Shown here: positions 53,820-64,000 of the stretch, in pieces
Position numbering within the stretch: position 1 is the stretch's first letter
How the letters are laid out: each line of letters starts with the position of its first letter
Assembly (NCBI RefSeq): GCF_040802235.1
Contig: NC_133161.1
Coordinates: forward strand, 147,427,121-147,491,120
DNA length: 64,000 nucleotides
DNA from: Manis javanica
Lineage: Eukaryota; Chordata; Mammalia; Pholidota; Manidae
Reading direction: 5' to 3'
Notes under the pieces: generated by a model
What the model saw: the letters and a program-made list of their open reading frames with translations, nothing else
Told to the model about the DNA's origin: nothing
The model's database searches: none
Made by a program: the position numbers and the translations under genes

Positions 53820-54365
53820 TTTATATTCGTCTTTTGAACAAATGCCTGTTGAGTGTCCGTTATGTGCCAAGCAGCTATGCTCGTATTGGGGAATACCAGC
53901 GACCATAGCAAAACATCCTACCCTCCTGGGGAAAGAGACAGTAAACGACCCAATAAGTGTAATCTAGAGTGTTGGTAGTGGTAAGTGCTAGGGAGGAAAC
54001 CAAAGCAGAAGAAAAGGAATGCCAAGTACTCAGGTTTAATTTTAAATAGGGTGGTCAGAGGTGACCCTGTGGAAAAGGTGATATTTGGCCACTGAGAAAG
54101 TGATATTTGAATGAAATAAAGGAGCAAAGCATGAGGCTCTCTGGGGAAAGTGTGTTCCAGGCAGAAGAAACAAGTGGAAAGAGCCCAAGGCAGGTGGGAC
54201 CCCCAGGAAACGCAAGTGCAATGGGGCTGGAGACAGAGCACGGACGAGAGAGGCCCAGGGCCTCCCCTCCTGGAGGGCCGCGTGGGATGGACTTTGGGTC
54301 TGGTCCTGAAGGGGATACTGGAAGGCTTTGAACAGAGGAGGGATACTGGAAATCTCCCAGCGCAG
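53820..54365 (-). repeat. L2 LINE 3' region, minus orientation
   Basis: Among the longest L2 copies here (about 545 bp): 'gtgtccgttatgtgccaagcagc', 'taaatagggtggtcagaggtgacc', 'tgatatttgaatgaaataaaggagc', 'ggcagaagaaacaagtggaaagagcccaagg' are all in reversed L2 order. Confidence 0.9.
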
Positions 54366-54389
54366 GATCATCCTGGTGCCAGATTGAGA

Positions 54390-54605
54390 ATAATATAAAT
54401 AATAATAACAGCTAACGATTGCTCAGCAGGAATCAAGAGCCAGGCACCAGTCCGTGTCCGCATGCTTCCTGTGTCTCTGCTTCCTGCATCTCGCATCAGC
54501 CCTGTGCCTAGAGTGTGAGGCTCCCACCTTGCAGGTGAGGAAACGAAGGCAGTGGCCACGAGTGACTGGCTTGGGTCACACAGCGAGTGAGGGCCGTGGA
54601 CCTAC
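54390..54605 (-). repeat. MIR SINE, minus orientation
   Basis: 'aataataacagctaacgattgctcagc... caccttgcaggtgaggaaacgaaggcag... gtcacacagcgagtgag' is reversed MIR order. Confidence 0.8.
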
Positions 54606-55274
54606 CTGAGCAGGACGTGGCTCCAGGCCCCGTGGCCTCAGCGCGAGGGGAGGCAGCCGGCAGGCCCGGAGGCGGCTGGGGCTGGGCGCCCAGTGGTGGT
54701 GCTGGAGGCGGCCGGCTCTGGCTGTACCTGCAGGTGGAGCCCATGGATCTGGCTGTCAGATCCGGTGTAGGGGAGAAGGGAAAGAGGGGAGTCATGCTCC
54801 TGTTTTTTTCTTTTTAACTTGAGCAACAGGGACAGCTGGAGTGGCTTTTGGCTGGGGCGGAGGACACGGAGGAAAGAGCAGAAGCCTGGGACATGCCGTG
54901 TGGACACCCTAGTGGACATCTCAGTGGTAAGAGGTAAGAGCTGGAGGGAACGGGGGACATGCGGGTCTCCAGTCCTCGCCCAGGGTCGTAGGGCTGGTCA
55001 GCGAGCAGGGGTCACGCCCTCCACACTGGAGCTTCCCCCTTCTTGGGGCTCCTGGGCGCCTCTCCATTCACAAGGGGGGGAAGCAGGTGTGCTGTTCATG
55101 GACGTGGAAATCAGGGGCCAGAGGAAGTGGGGACGGGTAACCCAGGTGACGCTCTCCCCGGGTGGTGAGAGCCAGCCACGTCTCCCTCCACAGAAGTCTG
55201 TCCCATGTGGACTGGGAGGTGGGCAATGACACAGGGTGCGGCAGCCTCTGCCGCGGGGAGCCAGAGAGAGCCGC
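54606..55274. other. Unassigned GC-rich sequence
   Basis: A second, weaker CTCF-like word (gcgcccagtggtgg, 54687) has two mismatches. Nothing else supportable. Confidence 0.45.
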
Positions 55275-55505
55275 CGGTGTTTATTTGGGTGGGAGCTGCT
55301 ATTTAAAATCAGGCTTTGTTTCTGAAAATGAGACAGCTGGGGCTACATTTGGTGGATAAAGACATTTCGTTGAACTTTCAAAATGGGGTATTATTTTCCA
55401 TTTACACTTATTTCACGGAGAATTGTAAGAAAATGAGATTGTAGACGTGTCTGTGATACGCAGTAATGAGTGATGGATCTTTGAAGGTAAAAATATCTCT
55501 AGGAT
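55275..55505. promoter_or_regulatory. Candidate conserved enhancer island N
   Basis: Repeat-free AT-rich block ('gtgtttatttgggtggg' forkhead-like, 'gctatttaaaatcagg', 'ggtggataaagac', 'cgcagtaatgagtgatggatctttgaagg') with a sharp boundary to GC-rich DNA on its left. Confidence 0.5.
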
Positions 55506-55507
55506 AT

Positions 55508-55610
55508 TCTTTTTCTCTTCTTTTCTTTTTTTTCCCCCCCATCTCCTCTCTCTGTCCTCTGGGCCTCAGGTTGGATGGGTTTAGGTTTTGTTTTGTTTTG
55601 TTTTTTAATA
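55508..55610. repeat. Polypyrimidine tract and (TTTTG)n
   Basis: C/T run 55508-55560, then 'ttttgttttgttttgttttttt' around 55586-55607. Read from the minus strand this is an A-rich tail, but no SINE body is attached. Confidence 0.75.
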
Positions 55611-55724
55611 TCGAAATAGAGAGTGTCTCTAGTGAGAGTATAGACTGTTCTCTGCTCAATGTTTGTCTTAATAAAGGTTAAAAGAAATGAAATAATATTA
55701 AAAAGGCTCTCAGGAGGCAAGAGC

Positions 55725-55755
55725 ACCAGATGCCCCGGCCCCCCGGGCATCTGGT
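55725..55755. other. Hairpin with 11-bp perfect arms
   Basis: ACCAGATGCCC (55725-55735) and GGGCATCTGGT (55745-55755) are exact complements around a 9-nt C-rich loop. Each arm contains CAGATG. Function unknown. Confidence 0.6.
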
Positions 55756-57484
55756 TAGACCAGAGGTCTGGGGAGCCCACAGGGCCCCCTGAGCAGCTGA
55801 TCCCAGCAGGACGCCCACCCCAAGGCGGGAAATCTCAGGGAACAAAGGACCAAGGGGCCCAGGGGCCTGCAGAGGAGGACAGAGGAAAGGAGAGGGAGTC
55901 AGATTCCAGGAAGGTGCTGCTTCTCTCTCTCCACGTTCAAGGGCCTCTCCTCCTCCAGGGACCGGCGCTGCGAAGGGGACGCACCCCAGAGGACTCCGGT
56001 TCAGCCTCTCTCACCCTTGCTGCTCTCTGCCTCCTCTTAATTGCTTTGGAAGGAAACCAAGAAAAAAGAAGCTAAAAGAAAAACATTCAGCTTGATTTTC
56101 TTGGATAAGAACTTAGATCACGAAATCCATTGGTGTTTATTGAATAAATAAGTGAATGAATCATTAGCCCATCAGCCACTATATCAAAGAACTAATACTT
56201 GAATCAGAGAATGAATTAGGGAATCAGTGAATCTGGCACAGACTCAGATTTCTTAACCTCTGGCTCCCAAACACAAACCTCCTCATCTTTGTCCTTTGAC
56301 AAGGTCGATATCCTCAAAAAACAAATACACGTGGAGTTTTATCACCATCAAAGGCCTGTATCCAGCTACATCCGCATAAAAATATGGGAAAGACCCCCAC
56401 CGTCTGTGCAGAAGTACGAGGTAGCAGAACAAGATTTTTAAAGGAAGGGAAGGAGATACAGTCCAACATACTGAGTTCAAACCAGACACCGCACACTTGG
56501 AACCTAACTTAGCCACAGGGCAGGGTTACATTTCAGAGTGTTGTGACTTCTGGAGGTCACTCCACCATGCTTTCCCCCTCAGCATGATGCAGGCACAACT
56601 GCCTTCCAACCCACCCCCACGGACCGACGCGCTAGGTTGTGCTCGTGTTCAGGGTGAGCTTCTCCGGAAGCGGCTGTGTCTGCTTCCTCTTGGCATCTCC
56701 CAGCACAATGGTGGGAACATGGTGGCCTCTTGAATTCAACGTAGTCATGTCCAGAGTTCCAGGTTTTCTCCCGAAGACCATGCTTCATTAGGCTACAGCA
56801 CATGTCAGTTGACGGTTATTCGTAAATAGCAAGTTTGTTGTTTAAAACCAAATCGCCTGGAGTCATCCTTGGCATTCCCCTAGGACATAATTCTTAAGTT
56901 CCACAGGCGCCGGTGAACCAGCCTAAAAGAAGGAGCAACTTGCCAGTGAATGCTTCCTGACAACCTGAGGTGGCTGAGGGCTTGGCTATATAAGATTCCA
57001 GTAAGAGACAGGGTCCTGTGCTTTGATCTGTGGGCAGTAAGATCATAAGGAGAAAGAAAGGAAGAAACGTTTGCCTCTGAGAGCATAATTTATATTCGAT
57101 AAATTGAGACAGGTCACCTCGGGGTCAGATATGGAGTAGGGAGCCAGAAGAAATTCTCCAGTCTGGGAAGAAAGCGGAAAATGAGCCAGAGATCCCAAAC
57201 AGCCCAGAGATCATTTTCTTGGGCTTTGTGAGGCAGAGGACACGGTGAGCTGCTTCAAGACTCTCTCTGTCTAATGGAAAGAGAAAGAGACCAAGTGGGA
57301 GAACAAGACTGGATGGAGGTGACAGGCTCTGTGTGAGTGACGTGTAGGGGGCCCCGAACCCTTTTCCTTACCTGACCTCCTTTCCTGACAGCAGGCCACA
57401 TGGGGGCAGAGAAGCTGGGCCTGAAGTCCCGAGAACCCCACAGTGTCTGGGAAGGAAGGGACTGGGTGACCCCGACCCAGCCCC
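55756..57484. other. Unassigned unique sequence
   Basis: 56125-56170 looks like an L2-type tail (tttattgaataaataagtgaatgaatc). The remainder matches no family I recognise. No gene supported. Confidence 0.4.
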
Positions 57485-57535
57485 CTAACCCTGCGGATGG
57501 GGAGACTCAAGCTCAGAGAGGGGAGAGCGAATCGC
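57485..57535 (-). repeat. MIR core fragment, minus orientation (weak)
   Basis: 'taaccctgcggatggggagactcaagctcagagagggga' resembles a reversed MIR core. Confidence 0.5.
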
Positions 57536-58137
57536 TCTTGCTGAAATCATCTTTTTTTCTAGAGCGCTCTGGAAGTTCCTCCCCACCGAACCATCCTCAC
57601 CCAGAGGCTGACAGTCCAGGAAAGGTCACCACTTCTCAGGCAGAGCTTTCCTTCCCTCCTGCCTTTCCAAGGAGTCCCAGCTTCTGAAAGCACAGTCTCC
57701 AGCCCTGACAAGTTTGGCCACTGGAGGGGTGAGGAGGGAGAAGGAGGGGTGAGGTGAGGGGCTGGTCTCTCCCCACCTAGGACGTAAGGACAGCCAGCCT
57801 GGTGCAGGGGGCCAAGCCCGGCCCCCTGAGGGGCACCTGGGGAGCCTGTCGAAGATGCTGATGACCTTGCTCACCCCGAAAACTCTGGTTCCACACGTCT
57901 GGGCAGGAATCTCTACTTCTCACCAGCACCTTAAGTGATTCTGTCCCCTAGATTTGGGAGCCCTGTCCTGAAGGAAACACCCCCAACCCCGAAACCTCTC
58001 TCGGATTTGCATGTGTGGGCTAGTTTCTTACGTCCATCCGCACAGCAGGAAGAAGCCCCCACCCCCTGCTTCTCACCTCCACAGTGAGAACAAACAAGAT
58101 TGATGGATCCTTAAAGATGCTGGGCTCCTCTAAGATG
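57536..58137. other. Unassigned; short GGGGTGAGG-type repeat at 57724
   Basis: 57724-57763 is a degenerate 'ggaggggtgagg' low-complexity patch. Otherwise unique. Confidence 0.5.
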
Positions 58138-58225
58138 CTCTGCCTACCTGGGGTCCTACCCATTGGGGGTCCTGCCTACCTGGGGTCCTGTCTATCCAGG
58201 GTACTATCTATCTTGGGTACTACTG
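58138..58225. repeat. Degenerate tandem repeat, about 5-6 units
   Basis: Units of about 16 bp built on 'ctacctggggtcctg' and decaying rightward through 'ctatccagggtacta' to 'ctatcttgggtacta'. A clear sequence gradient along the array. Confidence 0.8.
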
Positions 58226-58419
58226 ATTCAGATTCTAATTATTATTAGTTCTATCATTCATTCAGTCCTTGGGGGAACACTGATGGAACATAGCACTGTT
58301 CATGCCCCAGAGTGGCTCTCCACCCCACCGTCTGCCTTTCGCCAGCCCACCCAGAACAGGTACCTGAGCAGCTGACCCCCACTCTGGACTAGCCCTTGGT
58401 TTAAGACCATGGGGGAAGT

Positions 58420-58625
58420 AATTACATGATTGAGGCTGCAGCATTTAAATGGAGACACACCGCCCCCCGGGTGGTGATTAACCACCTCCTTCACCCACCC
58501 CACCTCTTCTTGGCGCCCCCAGCCAGCATTTGGTTCAGACCAAATGGGCCTTTATATCCATATGCACAGGCAGATTTCCAGTTCCCCCAAAACCTCATAG
58601 CAGTTGACATGCTTTAATTACCACC
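58420..58625. promoter_or_regulatory. Candidate conserved enhancer island O
   Basis: 'ggaagtaattacatgattgagg', 'gcatttaaatgg', 'ggtggtgattaaccacc' (6-bp inverted arms around gatta), 'gcctttatatccatatgcac' and 'catgctttaattacc'. Repeat-free and motif-rich. Confidence 0.45.
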
Positions 58626-60009
58626 CAGCTCCTCCTGGAACATGTGCCCTCCCAGCAGCACAAGCCCCCACCCGTGGCCTGACCATCTCCCTTCCCCAAG
58701 TCTACCGTGGAACATTCTAAAAAAGATAAAGAGCAACTCTCCCCTGTCGGTAAATGTCAACCATCTAGGTTTCCTGCACCAGCCCTGGGTTTTGCGTGCC
58801 CCACACTATTCCAAGCTGATAACACGGATGACCCATCTGGTGGCGGCCTGCCTTCCCTCCCAGCGAGGGCAGGGGATTAGAGCTGTTTCAATGCTGGGAG
58901 ACGCAGAGCTTGTAAAGAGCCTTGTGCTCTGAGTGGGGGACAGTTATGTAAGTCCATCTGGCTCCGCAGGACAGCAGGCTGCAAGTGGCGTCTAATTACA
59001 GGGAGGCTGATGGTCACAGTTGCAGATACTGTCCCCGGCCCCAGGCCTCGGCCTGCTGATGTCCCGCCAGCCATTGCACTAACACAGAAATCAAGCGTGG
59101 TGTCATGGCTGTTTAGGGAGTTAGGAACGGGAAGTGCCGGGGAGCTGCCTCCTGGCCCCTTGCCCACCTTATTAACAAGGCGCAAACAAGGACCTGCACT
59201 GGGAGAGGGAAACAGCCTAGGAAAGAGGCTTTCTCTGCAGGTAGAGATATGAGGACAGGAAGGAGACGCAGGGGGCCTGTGTCCCACATCACCTTGGCTG
59301 AGAAAGAAATTGGCTTGATAAATGAGGAAAAATCATCAACCTCTCATGAAACTCTTGAAAGAACATTTTTTAGGTTGTGAAGTTTCTCCAGGGGTTGACT
59401 TTCCACTCTGGCCCCACACCACCACACGCACAGGGCAGGGCGAGGGACGGACAAGGGGCCCAATCGGCATTCTAGGACACCCGCCTCTTTTCGTTTGTAA
59501 CTTGCTTGAGGCCTTCAGGCAAGAGAGTCCCTGCAAGGCGTCCACCTGCCAAGTTCTCTAGCTGTGAATTGGGAAACCCTGGCCTTGGCCACCACCCAGC
59601 CCTGGAGACTAGGGCTATTTGCTGAACAAAGAGCACAGACCCGGGGCTGCAGGGTGGACGCAGCGCTCATCGTTCAGCTGCTCACCTGCCACCCTCACCC
59701 CACAACCCTGATTTCCTCTCCTTGGTCACCCTGACCTTTATTTCTGGCCATTGTCCTGGCCAAATAACTGACAGGCCCCACCCAGAAAATGCAGTCAGGC
59801 AGATTTGGGTAACACGGCAAAGAGAATGAACACCATGGACCCCCCCACCTCCTCTCCACCCCACTCCACACACACTTTCCTCACTGCCAGACCAGGTGAG
59901 GCTGGGGTTGTGCGGTCCCCAGGACCCCTAAACAGCCAGCCCGAACCTTCCACGCAGCGCCCTGCTTTCCTATTTCTTTGCCAACAGCTGTAGCAGAGGT
60001 GAACTGGGA
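58626..60009. other. Unassigned unique sequence
   Basis: Small homeodomain-word pocket at 58985-59010 (gcgtctaattacaggg). No gene or repeat supported. Confidence 0.45.
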
Positions 60010-60365
60010 CGTGGGAAACACCAGCTCCCCTTTGATAGGGGGAAAAAATTAAAAAGCCCGTTTTTCTGTCCTGTCAGGTCTATTTAAGTATTTAATGGGG
60101 TGAGATAGTACCAATAAATTTAACATGGCACAATAACTCCAATGGTGTGGGCCACAGACTAATGAGCTTCCATCCCGGGGACAGAGAGTGACCGAGCCTT
60201 CGCCAGATCTTATCGGGTCTGATTGCTTTGTTCAGATATTAAAAAGGTTGAGCAAGGACTTTCGAGCGCTGCCACAGATCTGTGTGCAGCCTGGCGGCCA
60301 AGATAGATTGAAGCCAGGCTGCAGAATGCAAGGCTGTTTATTTTAATTGACAATTGAGAGGAGTG
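60010..60365. promoter_or_regulatory. Candidate conserved enhancer island P (about 355 bp)
   Basis: Repeat-free: 'aaaaaattaaaaagcccg', 'gtatttaatgggg', SOX-type ACAATAA (60130-60136), 'gactaatgagc', 'cagatcttatcgggtctgattgctttgttcag', and 'ttaattgacaattgagag' at its right end. With islands G and E, one of the three most enhancer-like segments. Confidence 0.6.
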
Positions 60366-61109
60366 GAATAGGTGGAGGGTGGGGGGGAGCCACGGCGGGG
60401 GCTGGGGGGTGGCCTGTGATTAGGTGGCCGGATTGTGTGTGTATTTTCTCCTTCTCTTCAAAGCCCGTAGCAAAGCTCCAAATCTGAGCGTCTGTCCAAC
60501 TGAGTGTCTGCTCCTGAGGCTTCGAAGAGTCTCCTCCCCACTTGTCTTGGGCAAGGAGACAGGACAATGACCTGTGTGTCACCAGGGCTATCTGTCCTTG
60601 CCTTCCATGGGTTGATGCCCCCTGCAAACATGACCCAGCCACTTGGGTCCAGCCCGGGCTGCCGCTCCCATTTGCACAGTCTGTGCTCTCCCCCTCCCGC
60701 AGATTTATGGGGCTGCCACTAAAGCTCTTTGAGGTCAGAGACCACGTGCTCCTCTTTTAATCCACCCACAGCAGGCCGCAAAGATCAGAACATCTGAAGT
60801 GTGATATGCACACTTGGGAGGGTAAGTGCAACAATTTTACACTCGGCATATGAGTGGACATTTTTAAGTTAACATTCAGGTTTTTATATTAATATATATT
60901 GTGTGTATTATTAAAAATACAACTAATAGGTCAGACATCATTTCACACATACTGCTCGGGATGTGGCAAAGGCAGACAGCTGTAAGTTCTACACGTGAGT
61001 CGAGTTCCGGGAAATTATTAAGTGAATAATGGTACAGAGAGTGTCAAGATGAGTAAAGTTTGGGATGAACTGTATTAGCTGCTTGGTTACTTGGCTGGTG
61101 TTTTGGTTG
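60366..61109. other. Unassigned; small L2 piece at 60715
   Basis: 60715-60775 ('gccactaaagctctttgaggtcagagaccacgtgctcc') resembles a plus-strand L2 3' end. 60800-60960 is AT-rich and repeat-free. G-rich run at 60376-60408. Confidence 0.4.
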
Positions 61110-62285
61110 ATAGTTTTTTCTCCCCCAATATTTTGTTGTTAAAAATTTTCCAACATAGCAGAAAAGCTGAAAGAATTGTACAGTGAACATCCTTATCCCC
61201 ACCACTTAGATTCTACAGTAAACATTGTGCTGGATTTGTTTATCACGTACCTGCCCATTTAGCCACCTCCCAGATCCCCCATCCATCTGTCTTAAGTTTT
61301 TGGGTGCATTTCAAAGTACACGGCAGCCATCGGCTCACTTGACCCTTAGACACCTCAGCATGCGTAGCATTAGAGTTCAATATTTGTTTATTGGTCCTTT
61401 CTTTTTTTCCTGGAAGTAAAATTTGCATACCTACTTAAGGAATGCACAAACCCTAAGTGTACCATTCAATGAGCTTTGTTAAATGCATACAGCTGTGTAA
61501 CTTCAAACCCACGAAAGTACAGAACATGACCCCACCCCAGAGCTTCCTCATGTGCCTCCCAACTAAGCCCCACTCCCATCCTACAGGCACGGCCGCTGTA
61601 ATTTTTTTCACTGCATATTAGTTTTGCTTGTTCTAGAAGCTCTATAAATGGAATAATGCGCTATGTATGCTGGTGTACGCCTTCTTTCACAACGTGTGCA
61701 ACACGTTTTTGAGGTTCATCCATGGTGATGCACATATTAAGAGCTGGTTCCTTTTTACTGCTGAGTGATTTCCCTCTGTACGTATCCCAGTTCCTGTTGA
61801 TGGCCACCTGGGCTGCCTCCAGGTGAAGGGCTATAATCAGTAAAGAGCGGCTGTGAACTTTCTTCTACAAGGCCCTGTGTAGATACATGTTTCTATTTCC
61901 CTTGGATAAATAACTAGAAGTCGTATTGCTGATTATAAGATAAGTGTACATTCTTCAGTTTTAGAAAAAAGCTACCAGATCTTTTTTTAAAGTAGCTGTA
62001 TGCTGCTACCAAGAGAGTATGAGAATGACAGCTGCTTCCCAGCTTTGCCAATAGTTGACGTTTCCAGTCTTTCTAGTTTTAAACATTCAAATGGATGCAC
62101 AGTGGTATCTCATTCTGAGCATTTTTTCATGAGCTTATTGGCCATTTGTAAACTTCCCTTGGTGAAGAATCTGTTCATGTCTTTTGTCCGTGTTTTTGAT
62201 TATGTTCTTTGTCTTTTCATTATCCAGCTGTAGCAATTCTTTATATGTCCTGCAGACATTCTTTGTCAGATATGTTTTGCAAATA
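61110..62285 (-). mobile_element. L1 LINE, minus orientation (left segment)
   Basis: Antisense old L1. Landmarks: 'agctgaaagaattgtacagtgaacatccttatcc', 'caatgagctttgttaaatgcatacagctgtg', 'tagaagctctataaatggaata', 'cctttttactgctgagtgatttccctctg', 'gtttctatttcccttggataaataactagaag', 'tggtatctcattctgagcattttttcatg'. Interrupted at 62286 by a DNA transposon. Confidence 0.95.
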
Positions 62286-62624
62286 CAGTTGACCGCTGAA
62301 CAACACACGTTTGAACTATGTGGGTCCACTGAACTATGTGGGTCCACTTATATGCATATTTTTTCAGTAAATGTATTGGAAAATTTTTGGGGGATCTGTG
62401 ACAATTTGAAAGAATTTTTTTCTTTTCTCTAGCTTACTTTATGGTAAGAATATGGCAATTCAATTATAACATAACATACAAAATATATGTTAATTGGCTC
62501 TGTTATAAGGCTTCTTGGTCAACAGTAGGTTACTAGTTTTGGAGGAGTTAAAAGTTACACTCCGATTTTTTACTATGCAGGGGGATTGGAACCCCTAACC
62601 CTTCATTATTCAAGGGTCAAACTG
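62286..62624 (+). mobile_element. Tigger-type (TcMar) MITE inside the L1
   Basis: Begins CAGTTGACC and ends GGTCAAACTG, its terminal inverted repeats, flanked by TA on both sides (62284-62285 and 62625-62626) as expected for a Tc1/mariner insertion. Internal 'ttatatgcatattttttcag', 'ctctagcttactttatggtaagaatatgg' and 'acccctaacccttcattattcaaggg' fit Tigger-derived MER elements. GAACTATGTGGGTCCACT is tandemly duplicated (62313-62348). No transposase. Confidence 0.9.
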
Positions 62625-62626
62625 TA

Positions 62627-63030
62627 TTTCCTCTCATTATGTGGCTTTTTTTGTTTGTCTTTTTTGGTGAACAAAAGTCTTATATTTTAAAAAAATCTAA
62701 TTTATTATTAATTTTTAAAGTTGTATGTCTATTGCTGTCAGTGTCCTGAGGTATCTTTACCTACTCCCAAGTCACAAAGATTTCCTAGGTTTTCTTGTAG
62801 AAGCCTTATAGTTTTAGCTTTTACATTCAGGTAAAAATTAATTTTTGTATGCAGCATGAAGCAGGTTTCAAGGCACATTTTTGTCCTATGAATAACCAGC
62901 TTCACTAAAACCTGTTGACAGACTTTGCCTGTTAGAGGCTTTTGCAGTTTAGTCAAAAATCAAGTGATGATGTATTTGTAGGTCTGTTTCTGGACTCTCT
63001 GTTCTGCTCTACTGATGGATGGATTTGTAA
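62627..63030 (-). mobile_element. L1 LINE, minus orientation (right segment)
   Basis: Resumes the interrupted L1 ('ctctcattatgtggc...tttgtctttt', 'ttcctaggttttcttgtagaagccttatagttttagcttttacattcagg', 'aattaatttttgtatgcagcatgaagcagg'). Confidence 0.85.
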
Positions 63031-63350
63031 GAAAAGGTTCTTAGAATGTTTGAGCTTGAAGGAAACTTAGAAATTCCTTAATCGGTTGGTTTGTACAGAC
63101 CCCTTCACAAATCTGATGAATATTTTGGACCACCTCCAAAGAAATTTCACACAGATGTAGATGCTTGCATATAATTTAAAGGGGACCATAGACCCTTGAA
63201 GCCTATAGCTCAACCCTCATATTTTACCGAAGAGAAAAGGTAAGCCCAGAAAAGTAATGTGATTCGTGACAGGCTACAGAGTTTAGCTAATGACAGAGCC
63301 CAGCCCAGAACCCAGCGTCTATTGCTCTGCCACACTTCCTGCCACAAAAA
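63031..63350 (-). repeat. MIR-related SINE, minus orientation (decayed)
   Basis: 'cttagaatgtttgagcttgaaggaaacttagaaattc' and later 'tcatattttaccgaagagaaaaggtaagcccagaaaag... ctaatgacagagcccagcccagaacccagcg' follow an ancient SINE order; the middle is unclear. Confidence 0.55.
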
Positions 63351-63610
63351 TGAGTAAGTCACAGTCTCTATTATTCAGGAGCCTACATTTTAGTGAGGAG
63401 GTCAGGCATGTTCACACCTAATCGTAATAGGAAACAGAATCACGTAAGCAGCAAGCCAGAAGTGTGTGCTGCAGGATCATGGAGATTCCAGGTCATCGGG
63501 GAAGGCTCCATGGAAAGTAGGCATTTGAGCTGGACCAAAGGGAGGTGGAGAAAGGATGCGTCTCCCCAGAGCATCCAGGATGAACAAAAGCTCTGGAGTA
63601 GAAAAGACTA
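63351..63610 (-). repeat. L2 LINE 3' region, minus orientation
   Basis: 'cagtctctattattcaggagcctacattttagtgagg... atcggggaaggctccatggaaagtaggcatttgagctgg' is reversed L2 order. Confidence 0.8.
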
Positions 63611-63899
63611 AGTTCCTCGAAGCTACAATCTGAGTCTGTGTCAGTACAAAGCAACAGACATTGGCATGTCAATAAAAGCACTTTGGCGGCCATAATAATA
63701 CATCCCCAGTGATGGAAGAAGAGCAAAAGGCTGGGAAACTTCCTAAACTTTGGTAATTTTATACTTTGTCCCTGAAACTATCATGATTATGAGCTGAAAA
63801 CTCTCTGTTTCTGAGTGTATTGTGAAAGGCAAGCTGAACCACCCTAAGGATTGGGGGAAGGAAGAAATTGAGCAGGAAGAATGCATGAGTCGGTGTCAG
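63611..63899. other. Unassigned unique sequence
   Basis: AT-moderate, no repeat or gene recognised ('cataataatacatcccc' near 63693). Confidence 0.45.
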
Positions 63900-64000
63900 C
63901 ACACCCCCAATGGAGACCTGTCTCTAAAATTTGCTAATTGTGTGATCTCACACGAGTCGTGGAACCTTTCTACCCCTCATTTCCTCATTTGTAAAACGGA
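63900..64000 (+). repeat. MIR SINE, plus orientation, cut by window end
   Basis: 'aattgtgtgatctcacacgagtcgtggaacctttctacccctcatttcctcatttgtaaaacgg' is the MIR core; the 3' half lies beyond the window. Confidence 0.85.

Noticed and set aside
54687..54700. CTCF site gcgcccagtggtgg
   Set aside because: Two mismatches at informative core positions; weaker than the 49359 candidate.
55586..55607. A-rich tail of a SINE on the minus strand
   Set aside because: No SINE body is adjacent; treated as a simple (TTTTG)n tract.
1..64000. CRISPR arrays, operons, phage or bacterial systems
   Set aside because: No regularly spaced repeats, ribosome-binding sites or dense coding; the repeat content is mammalian.

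Overview
The window looks like non-coding nuclear DNA of a placental mammal. I find no exon, tRNA, rRNA or known ncRNA that I can support. Many short open frames exist on both strands, as expected in GC-rich sequence. None shows a recognisable domain, and the longest (297 codons, minus strand, 27201-28094) lies in a GC-rich block and reads as low-complexity Pro/Gly/Ser/Arg sequence. The evidence for a mammal is the repeat content: dozens of eroded MIR and L2 copies, CR1/L3-like sequence, a MER5-type hAT remnant, L1 fragments and one Tigger-type DNA transposon. I see no Alu, rodent B1/B2, carnivore SINEC, ruminant or other young tRNA-SINE, so a primate, mouse/rat, dog or cow is unlikely. Species and chromosome are not identified.

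The layout alternates between GC-rich unique DNA, ancient repeats, and islands of repeat-free AT-rich sequence packed with TAAT, octamer, PBX/HOX, MEIS (TGACA), SOX and E-box words. The clearest islands are at 2.24-2.56, 8.40-8.63, 15.83-16.06, 17.74-18.13, 18.80-18.93, 28.16-28.59, 31.38-31.50, 37.56-37.72, 40.40-40.70, 44.2-44.5, 45.24-45.50, 48.72-48.96, 55.28-55.51, 58.42-58.63 and 60.01-60.37 kb. They are interpreted as candidate conserved enhancers. A CpG island (18.13-18.80 kb), sandwiched between two of them, is the only promoter-like object. It carries three minus-strand splice-donor-like words and is the best place to look for a first exon. The overall pattern is that of a regulatory landscape (gene desert or large intron) around a developmental transcription-factor gene. 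That is inference; conservation could not be tested here.

The strongest structural observations are: (1) a near-perfect inverted repeat, arms 6823-6967 and 7614-7758 around a 646-bp spacer, with a 127-bp core differing at only 2 positions; (2) an 84-bp direct duplication at 39403-39486 and 41574-41657 with 4 mismatches; (3) a 43-nt symmetrical hairpin at 15890-15932; (4) tandem perfect octamers one helical turn apart at 31408-31425; (5) a perfect RFX X-box at 5360-5372; (6) four GGGTCA half-sites in DR2-DR1-DR2 order at 43895-43923; (7) a Tigger element cleanly inserted at a TA inside an antisense L1 at 62.3-62.6 kb.

Repeat family names come from remembered consensus features and their edges are approximate (about 20-40 bp). 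Stretches called 'unassigned' were read on both strands without finding anything supportable.
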